64,000 nt of DNA from Diplonema papillatum (lineage: Eukaryota; Euglenozoa; Diplonemea; Diplonemida; Diplonemidae), in contig JAPJBO010000302.1 in NCBI GenBank assembly GCA_030068145.1, positions 104,501 through 168,500 on the forward strand. The letters run 5' to 3'. Position 1 is the first letter of the stretch. Each line of letters opens with the position of its first letter. This document shows positions 34,477-43,800 of this stretch, one piece after another. The notes under the pieces were generated by a model. It saw nothing but the letters and a program-made list of their open reading frames with translations. It was not told the DNA's origin and searched no databases. The position numbers and the translations under genes were made by a program.

Positions 34477-34633
34477 CACGGCGGGTCCAGCCTCGGAGGC
34501 TGAAGCTACGAGGGTGAGCCCGAATCACGCCCGAAAAGTGGGTGTGTTACAGCCAAAATGCGTGCATGCAATATTCCGTACCCGAATAAAAGCGGGTTCG
34601 TTAGCTCCGGCTGCTGAGGCTGGACTCCACCGC
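34477..34633. mobile_element. Foldback MITE-like element, third copy
   Basis: Left end CACGGCGGGTCCAGCCTC and right end GAGGCTGGACTCCACCG are imperfect inverted repeats of the same type as 16244-16378. The centre again contains a GGGTGTG word. Confidence 0.6.
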
Positions 34634-35089
34634 CAGGAGGTGAGAAGAAGCGGACGAGATGGGATGGAATGAGAGAGAGAAAGAGAGAGAGAGAGAGGGG
34701 GGGGATGAAACGACAGTGTTTTTGCAAAGGGGCTTGAGGGGGGCGATGGCCTCGCCTCGCCTAGACTGAAGGAGGAGTGGGCAGGGGAGGGTTCGTTTCC
34801 GAAGTCGCCAGTCAAGGGAGTGATACCCGGGAAGGGGGGGTCGCGGTTTCTGGTCAGGTTATCTCCAACACGGAAAGAGGAGGTCGACTCCGTCGTTGCT
34901 TGTGTGGATTGCAGGCGGCATACTGACTTTTTGTTGTGGACCTTGCTGCTGCTTTTTGTTTGTGCGCACTAGCGGAAACTCACCTGATTTGGTAAGTTTC
35001 GTGTAGTACGCTGCCAACTACTCATTTTTAAGAGTTAAAGTTCGCTTGAAATTCCGGGGTTTTAGTACGCAATGCATTGTTAACACAAA

Positions 35090-35362
35090 GATACTCGACG
35101 TAGCTGCTTCGACTCCGATAAGGGGCAAATACAATACAAACACAATCTGATTTGTTCTTCGCTTACACCACCGTGTGTTGTTTTTTCACTCAGGACTTTG
35201 ACCTGCTGGGCTTGTGTGATTTGTTGTGGAGGGGTAGACCCGCATGACCTCACGTCCGTTCAACACGTGTTCGGTAGTTACAGCACTTGGGATCCCTTCT
35301 GTTCTTTGTCGGGCAGCATCGTCGAGCATTTCCTTTCAAGCTGGCGCTTACGTAAAAAAGAA
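35090..35362 (+). mobile_element. SINE-like repeat with 3' A-run, second copy
   Basis: Same ends as 22747-23041, with an internal deletion near the 5' end. It is followed by a segment (AGATTGAGGGGCACAGTGG onward) that is itself duplicated at 36215-36290. Confidence 0.65.
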
Positions 35363-35827
35363 GAGATTGAGGGGCACAGTGGTCATGGGGCGGTTGAGGA
35401 GGCGCCATCCTGGCGCATGTTCCCCTTTTTTTTTTAGAGTGCAAGTTCGCTTAGGGATCCGGGGTTTTATAGTCTCCGGTTGACCGTAGTCATAAAGGTT
35501 CCTTTAAGGTATAGTATGTTTGTGTGTATATCTTTGCTGCCTATTGCCGACTATTCGACTTACTTTAGCGCGCGCTGTTTTTTTTCCTATGTGCTTTGCC
35601 AAGTCCATGGCTCTTGTGGCCGACACCGAGTTCACGTTCGCGATGAAAGCGATCTCGGGTCCCCCACGTGCATACATGTTTAGCAGGGGTTGCCATGTAG
35701 CCCGTATCGGTCTAGTGTCCTGGTAGTTGTTGCCTCGGCGGCAGTCTGATTGTTATCTGTGTCTTCTATTACGTAGTTGTGTGCTAAAGGGACTTATTGA
35801 GCTGATAGTTTTTTTTGTCGTGCTGTT

Positions 35828-36690
35828 GTTGTTTTTCTCATGAAGGTAACGCTGACGTGGGCGTCAGTCGTGTCGTGACCGAGGGCCGCAGCCCGGGGCG
35901 AGCGTGCTTTGCCGCCCGGGGGTGGCGGATTGCAAGAACGTGCTTGGAATGGATACGTGCTAGCACCGCAGTAGTCCCGTCTGCGCCGTGTTTCGGTCCT
36001 TTACGCCACGGACACATCAGGCGGATCAGCATCAACGCGGAACCTGAGTGTCTGCAGACAGGACCCACCCGTGCTACTAGAGCACATGCGAACCGTTCAC
36101 GGGGAGGAGGCCCCTACAACCGTGTCTGAACACGTGGTTGGTAGGTACAGCACTTGGGATCCCTTCTGTTCTTTGTCGGGCAGCATCGTCGAGCATTTGG
36201 CGCTTTCGTAAAAAAGAAGAGATTGAGGGGCACAGTGGTCATGGGGCGGTTGAGGAGGCGCCATCCTGGCGCATGTTCCCCTTTTTTTTTCTCATGAAGG
36301 TAACGCTGACGTGGGCGCCGGTCGTGTCGTGACCGAGGGCCGCAGCCCGGGGCGAGCGTGCTTTGCCGCCCGGGGGTGGCGGATTGCAAGAACGTGCTTG
36401 GAATGGATACGTGCTAGCACCGCACTAGTCCCGTCTGCGCCGTCTTTCGGTCCTTTACGCCACGGACACATAAGGCGGATCATCATCAACGCGGAACCTG
36501 AGTGTCTGCTGACAGGACCCACCCGTGCTACTAGAGCACAGGCGAACCCGTTCACGGGCAGGAGGCCCCTACATCCGTGTCTGAACACGTGGTTGGTAGG
36601 TACAGCACTTGGGATCCCTTCTGTTCTTTGTCGGGCAGCATCGTCGAGCATTTCCTTTCCAGCTGGCGCTTATGTAAAAAAAAAAAACGA
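35828..36690 (+). repeat. Nested duplication block of R-family and SINE-like segments
   Basis: R segment 35828-36140 is repeated almost exactly at 36291-36600. Each is followed by a piece of the SINE-like element (36122-36215 and 36577-36687). The left R copy differs by only a few substitutions, so the duplication is young. Confidence 0.7.
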
Positions 36691-37349
36691 AAACGAGAGC
36701 GAGTACTGAGAGGAGGGCTTGACGCGGTTCGTTCATCCTGCACGGGCGTGGAGCATCTCTGCCTTCGTTGCAACGAAGAAGATGTCGGGGGACGAAGTTC
36801 GCAAGAGACACCGTTGCGTTACCTTTTCGGGGGTTACCCTTGGCAACCGCTTGGTTAGCAGCCGCCCCTTTTCCCATCGAGAACCCCTGAGAGAGGAATA
36901 GTAAGCAGCGCAAAAACTGACGGGCGGGGAACTGTACGGAGGAAGACTATTGAGGAGGAGGGTAGCACGGCGTTGGGTGTACGAGACCCGAAGCGCGTGC
37001 TGCTAATACGAGGCGGAAAGGGGTGTAAATGACGCTGCGCACAGAAAATACTCGGGCGGGGGGTGAGAATCGATACACAACAGCATCGGCGCCAATCCCA
37101 GATTCGCCCTAACATGTTGTTCGTGTGTGGGTGTACACGCACGTTTCCTTCGGTTGCAATTCTAGCTCCTGTTGGTTTTGGAGGAGCGCCGGCAACTTCC
37201 GTGTATTTCCTCCAAAACTGCGTATTCATAAAGGGATGCGTAGTTTTAGCGTTTTGTTGTATTATTTTACTTGTTAGTTGTCGACAACTTCTTTTGTATT
37301 GAGGTGTCATTCAGATGTAAATCCAAAGCCGCCCACGTCAAATTTTGCT

Positions 37350-37475
37350 AAGCATTGAGTTCTTTTAAGTACATGAACCACATGGTTGCCATACATAAAT
37401 AGTATACATACATGGTATACATAAATGGTTGCCATACATGAACCACGTGGTCGCCATGAACCACACGGCGCATTG
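37350..37475 (-). mobile_element. Short LINE-end insertion sharing the 3' terminus of the gene B LINE
   Basis: The insertion begins (plus strand) ATTGAGTTCTTT, the same terminal sequence as the LINE at 7762. It is bounded by TTGCTAAGCA and TTGTTAAGCA, a near-perfect 10-bp duplication. The continuous sequence at 18045-18150 shows the related site without it. Likely a very short dead-on-arrival copy. Confidence 0.5.
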
Positions 37476-37902
37476 TTAAGCAGCGGCTGCCAAAACTTGC
37501 CGTGACACCTATGATCAAGTAAAGGAGGAAAGGAGAGAAAGGCTTGTGAGTAGCTTTGTCGGCATGGAGGGAACAGGACGCACCGGTAAGCTCTCCGTCT
37601 ACGACTACAATTGACTGGTTTATGGATACGCGCGCGGTGTGCGCCGTGCACAACAAGCACTGGCTTCGCATTCAGTTTCGAAACGGTGGCTATCTCGAGT
37701 AATACTTTCCTTCTGTGCTTATGCCACGAAAAGGAAGGAGTACTTCGAAGCTGGTTTCGGGAACGGAGGTGTAGGTGGTCGAGACGTAGCGACAACGGAG
37801 GAAGAAAAGGGATGCGCCGGATGTCATTCCCGGCAAATCCCGCACTAGCTTTTTTAGCCAAAATAGAAACGGCATGCTTTCGGGAACCATGAACCGCCTT
37901 GT

Positions 37903-40822
37903 TCAGACGCTAAAGCGCGATGGCGAGGAAGGGGCGGTCGTTGGAGACGCTAAGGGTGAGTAGGTGCTGGCGGAGGTTGCGGCTTCTATTTGGCTCATGA
38001 AGTCGTTGAACCGCATGGATGAAGGCTTGTGCACCGCCTTGTACACGACGACCCCGCACGCCACGAGGGCGGCCACTGTTGCCATGAGGATGGCCGGCAC
38101 GAACCAACTAACGCTTCTGCCACCTTCCGGTTCTGGGTCCGGCGCCTCGGCGGCAGCACGACAAACGCCAGCCAAGCACCGCAGGTCGTCGCTGCCGGAC
38201 CCGCAGCTCGCCCCTTCGCTGAGACCTTCACACGCGATGCGAGCTTCTTTGTCGTTTTCCGCAGGCGACATGATAGGAGCTTCGGTCACCGCCACCGCCG
38301 TTGTAGGGGCCATGGTGTCCTGAACTCTTGTCGGTGATACGGGGCCCGCGGTGGCAGGGGCTGCTGTCGTGGGGGCCATGGTATCTTGAGCTCTTGTCGG
38401 TGATGCAGGGGCTGCGGTGACAGGTGCTGCTGTCGTAGGGGCCATGGTGTCTTGAGCTTTTGTCGGTGATGCAGGGGCTGCGGTGACAGGGGCTGCGGTG
38501 ACAGGGGCAGCTGTCGTAGGAGCCATGGTGTCTTGAGCTCTTGTAGGTGATGCAGGGGCTGCAGTGACAGGGGCAGCTGTCGCAGGGGCCTTGGTGTTTT
38601 CAGCTCTTGTCAGTGATGCGGGGGCTGCGGTGACAGGTGCAGCTGTCGTAGGGGCCATGGTGTCTTGAGCTCTTGTAGGTGATGCAGGGGCTGCAGTGAC
38701 AGGGGCAGCTGTCGCAGGGGCCATGGTGTCTTCAGCTCTTGTCGGTGATGCGGGGGCTGCAGTGACAGGGACAGCGGTCGTAGGGGCCATGGTGTCTTGA
38801 GCTGTTGTAGGTGATGCAGGGGCTGCGGTGACAGGGGCAGCTGTCGTAGGAGCCATGGTGTCTTCAGCTCTTGTCGGTGATGCGGGGGCTGCGGTGACAG
38901 GTGCAGCTGTCGTAGGGGCCATGGTGTCTTGAGCTCTTGTAGGTGATGCAGGGGCTGCAGTGACAGGGGCAGCTGTCGCAGGGGCCATGGTGTCTTCAGC
39001 TCTTGTCGGTGATGCGGGGGCTGCAGTGACAGGGGCAGCTGTCGTAGGGGCCATGGTGTCTTGAGCTGTTGTAGGTGATGCAGGGGCTGCAGTGACAGGG
39101 GCAGCTGTCGTAGGGGCCATGGTGTCTTGAGCTGTTGTAGGTGATGCAGGGGCTGCGGTGACAGGGGCAGCTGTCGTAGGAGCCATGGTGTCTTGAACTC
39201 GTGTCGGTGATGCAGGGGCTGCAGTGACAGGGGCCACGGTATCCGGAACTCTTGATGACGACGGCACTTCGGTGACGGTCATTGCCGTCGCAGGAGCCAC
39301 CGTGTCAGGAGCGCTGGTGGCAGGAGCTACTGTCGATGGCACACCCGTAGGAGCCACGGTATCCGGAACGGTAGTCGCTGGAGCTGCTGTCGACGGCACT
39401 TTGGTGACGGGCGCTTTCGATGCAGGGGCTACCGTGTCTGGTGCGCTCGTAGCGGGGATAGGCGCAGGCGTTGCTGGGGACGTGGTGTCCGGAGCTCTGG
39501 TGGCAGGAGTTGTCGTCGATGGCACGTCCGTGACAGGCGCAGCTGTGGTCGGGGCCACGGTGTCCGGTGCGGAAGTCGCTGGAGCTGTTGTCGACGGCAC
39601 CTTCGTGACGGGCGCCGTCGTTGCAGGGGCCACCGTGTCTGGAGCGCTAGTAGCGGAGATGATCGGCGCAGGCGTTGCAGGGGCCGTGGTATGCGGAGCC
39701 CTAGTAGCAGGGGCTGTTGTCGACGGCGCGTCCGTGGCAGGCGCGGCCGTAGCCGGAGCCACGGTGTCCGGAACGTTAGTCGCTGGAACCGCTGTCGACG
39801 GCACTTTCGTGGCGGGCGCCGTCGTTGCGGGGGCTACCGTGTCTGGGGCTCTAGTGACGGGAGGCGCTGTCGAGGGTACTTTGGTGACGGGCGCAGCCGT
39901 TGCAGGGATCATGGTATCCGGAGCGCTAGTCGGCGAAAAAACTGGAAAGACTGTCGGGGTCTCAGGGCAGCCCCCGGTCCAGGCCGGGATGTTGTCCTGC
40001 GGCTTTGTCTTGCAGAACCCCTTCGAGTCTGCCACGCAGTCCGCCACCACTTCGATGATGTAGGCTTCTTCCGTATCGTAGATCCACGCACCTCCTCTTT
40101 CATACCGGTCGTTGGTCAACGCCACGGGTACAGTCGGCGCCAAGTACAGCGTCGTTCCGTCGAAGAAGTACTGCTCCCTCCGATTTGCCCACACGTCGTC
40201 AAGGCTAGCCGCATGAGTAAACGTGGCGTCGTGCTGCCCTCCCCACTTGTACCACGCCTTGATCGTGAACGTTGTCCCTGACGGGTAGTTCGTCGCCAGC
40301 CGCACAATCGAACCTTCCGGCACCTGCGACGGCCTCACTTGAAACTTCTTCGGTGCACCCCCGTCGAGCCACAGCCACCAGCCGGTGCCGGTGATGCCGG
40401 TGATCCCGGCGTTTGCGGTTATGATTGTGGACCGCTTCTCGTCCCCGTACTGAGGGCCGTGCCCCCACAGTGCAACATACCCGACATTGCACGCGTTCCA
40501 GTCGGTGTCTGTGTGGTCTCTACAAGACCCAGACTCGCCGATACCGCCGTTTGGATACGTGATATCAGGAGTCAAGACTTTGATATGCGCGACTTCTCTC
40601 TCTGGGATCCCGGGCGGTGCCTTCGGGCAGAGCCACACTTGCCAATCGTCGGAAAACCGGCAGTCGTCGCAGACTTGCCACCAGTTCAAGTTCGAGCCCA
40701 CAATTGTGGGGCGTCCCTCGAGGGTGGCTGATCCGTCGAAGTCGATGAAGTTGAACATGCGCGAGGCGCCGTTGCCCGTGATCTTGAAACTGATCAGCAG
40801 CTCCTTGTCGACGTTCGTGTAC
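37903..40822 (-). CDS. Gene D exon 4 (ectodomain 2, long Ala/Pro/Thr stalk, TM, tail)
   Basis: 2920 nt. The acceptor AACAG precedes GTACACG. The ectodomain runs to about 39975; the stalk from there to about 38240; then the four-Cys motif (ACEGLSEGASCGSGS), one membrane helix and a tail of about 45 residues ending SPSRFSV. The frame stays open through the whole repetitive stalk, which argues that the stalk is translated. Confidence 0.88.
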
Positions 40823-43800
40823 CTGTTTTGTGTTTCCGACGATCCCGAATGGACGTACAGATTGGTGTCTTTCGACCTTTTGTATGCTTGTGGAGTTCAG
40901 CTTAGTACGTGCTTGTGGTGATCGGTGGGGTTCCCAAAAATAAATGTTTTGTGTTATCGTATCTTCGAGCTAGGCTTGTGCATTAGCCAAGTGGCCCATT
41001 CTGTTGCTTTTCCGCTGGGCTCCTGATAGCGGACTCGCGCGCAAACGGACAGTATGACTGCTGTGTTGCGGGCCGCAAATTCATCCAATATTTGCCTGTA
41101 GGTTACCTCACTCTGTCCAAAGATGCGCGTGAGGTTGGCTTCGGGTCCGTAGCTTAGTATATGTCGTTCGTCGCAAGCCGTCAGGACATGATCTGCACTT
41201 CCTCGGTGGTAGCAGCCTTCTACGGCGCACTCGTTGCGGGTTTTGAACGGCATGATGGCTCTACGGGTGAGTGCTTGGAGGAGGTCCGTAGCTCCATGCA
41301 GGTTCCGCAGCGTCCGCAGGGCTTGTGCGCTGAGGCAGCGAGGTGGTACATCGGAAGATAGTCGCTTACGGACCGCGGTGTCGCGACTGTCGGTACGGTT
41401 TCTCCTCACGAAGAGTCCGTTTTCTTCGAGTTGCACCAGGTCACCATTGTCGTCTTCGGTATCGTCTTCTTGCCACCGTTGGCACAGCCTGGCAACGTTG
41501 GCCTTGCGGTAGCACCATTCGACGTTGAATGTGCCGCTGTTTTCGTAAGCGGCGTTTGCTGCGGCGTCTGCTGCGTTGATGTCGTCATTGTCGCTGTGTC
41601 CCCTGGCCCACTGCACATCTGGGAGGGTGCACAGCACCATGGCGACCGGGTCTCCTTTGCGGGGGCTCCTTAACCGGGCGATGGCGCTCATGCTGTCGCT
41701 TCGCGGCTTGGGCTTGACTTCCTTCACAGCAGTCGCTAGAACCATCATCGCGCACAGTTCTGCTTGTGTGCTCGAGCTGATCCTCCCATGGATCTTCGCA
41801 CCGTAGGCCTTGCCGTTGACGCAAATTCCGACAGCGCCTCTGCCTTCTTTTTCCAGGTAGCTTCCATCGGTTGCTACTCTGACGACATCGCCGCTTGCTT
41901 CAGCTTCTCTGAGCGCTCTCTCGGTCCACGTGATGACGTAGGGCTTTCGCACCCTCCGCGGTGGGCGCAGCTCGAATCCGGTTGCTGGGATTCTGCCTTC
42001 CGTCAGGTCGGGGTGGGCGGCCAGGTAAGCCCTTACCTTTTGCTGTTCAGCGAAATCCTTTATCGGTGTCATTCCGTATCCAAAGGAGCAGGCCGGATAT
42101 CCTTAGATTCCATTGCTTCCATGGTGTCTTGGGATGAGCTTTGTGTAAGCGGCTTGCAGCTTGGGGTGCGTCGGGTCGAAGCACTTTGAGACTGCCTGTA
42201 TGGCGAGCGTTGGCAGCGCATAGCGTTTTTTTTGTTTGTGCTGATTTGAAGGTACCAGGGAAAGCCTGCTACCCGGGAGCCAAGCTTCACGTGTTCGGCG
42301 GTACTGCAGAGCCACGGGCCTACGGGTCAAGTGGCTACGGATTTCCAAAACTAAACTTCATGGCGTGGCGCACCTTGGGGCTTGGCGCTTGCGCTGAACA
42401 CAAGCTCATCGAGACGGGCAGCCACAGGGCAGAGCGGACGGGGTTGTGGCACTGTGCTGCCTCCGACTCAAGCTTTGCAAGCTGTGGTTGACAGTCACGT
42501 TCCTGGACCAGGAGCGGCCTTTTTATTTTTCTTCTTCTGTGCTGATTTGACCTGCACGGTCCTCGTTAAACCGCTCCCACCGTTCTTTTTAGCTGTCTCC
42601 AGGGAGGAGGAATTGGTTGTCGCAAAAATAGCAGGCGCCGGAGCACGAGTCCGCGTTCGGACTGCCTTGCAGTACCCCACTGAGAGAATTTGTGTAGAGA
42701 GGAGGTGCAGAAGTGCACGACGAACACAGGTAGTAGTGTTTCTCCTAGTTAACCGTTTGAAATTGCGCACCCTCCCTTTCCCCCAAAGTGACTTCACTGG
42801 GTTGTTTCTCCAACCTTGGTAAGACCTTTTCTTCCATCTCGCAAGTACCAAGTGTTCGGTGATTCGTAAATGACTATTGAACAAGGTTTCCCTTCCTTCC
42901 GCCACCGATTGCACCTACGGACTTTGAAAAGGACCCCGACTGTGCATGCCCCGATCGAGATCGGCTTCGGTAGGAGCAGGCACTCCTCCTCGCCATACCA
43001 GCCGAAGTTGTGCAGGGCTCGCTTCAAAACCGGCGGCGAAGCACGGCTTGGTGGTTCAACGGGGGGCCCTTGTAGCGAAGAGATGACGCGTCGACCGGAT
43101 CGTGAACGCTGGACCGGTGATGGTCGAATCTTGCCAATTCAGCTCAACCCCCGTCTGCGTGGGTGGAAGTATGTTCTGGCGGCGCCATGTCAGGGGAACG
43201 AGGAGACGTTTTCTGACAGAGATGCTGGGTGCTCGTACTGGTTGACGCATCTCGCAGGGGGAGGCCGCGTTCTTTTCAGCGACCCGACAGACGCAGCTTT
43301 GCATGGCAAACATTCTCCGCGGGACAACCAACGTTCTTACAGTTTTACTGGGGACACTAATGCAACAAATTTCCTACTGGGGGTGGTTGCTACGCCCCGA
43401 ATGTCTGAGGGAGCTTCGCACAGCCTACAGGTTGGTTAAATAAAATAAGGGTTCAATGCAAGGTTCAAGTGCCGGCAACCATCTTGGACGGAGCACCAGA
43501 GACAGCTTCGCTGTTGCCGTTGGAGGAAGCAGGCATACTTGATCTTGTTAACCGCGCTGATCTGCTGAGGCTTGAACTCGTCCGAGTGGTACAAAGCCGA
43601 CCAAATAATGTTGTTGTGTGAGTAGACGTTGCCGTCGACGCTGCAGCGTTCATCCGTGTTCACCCAGTCGGTCTTCCCTGGGATGACGAACGGCCCACGG
43701 CAAAACCCTCGCTGGTAGTTGCGGAATTCGATGTTTGTCACAATCGACTTTACGCTGATGTCATAGAACTGGAACCCATCGTGATGCTTCGTGATGAAGT

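Larger units (their letters stand above)
32698..37902. other. Intergenic region between genes C and D
   Basis: About 5.2 kb with no supportable gene. It contains weak tandem similarity around 33290-33440, a foldback element (34477-34633), a GA run (34674-34695), the nested repeat block 35090-36690, the LINE empty-site homologue (about 35620-35714), and a repeat with a 125-bp insertion (37300-37530). Confidence 0.5.

Noticed and set aside
39224-40063. 279-codon plus-strand frame rich in Gly, Val, Ala and Thr
   Set aside because: It is the opposite-strand shadow of the gene D stalk; the minus frame continues into conserved domains on both sides.
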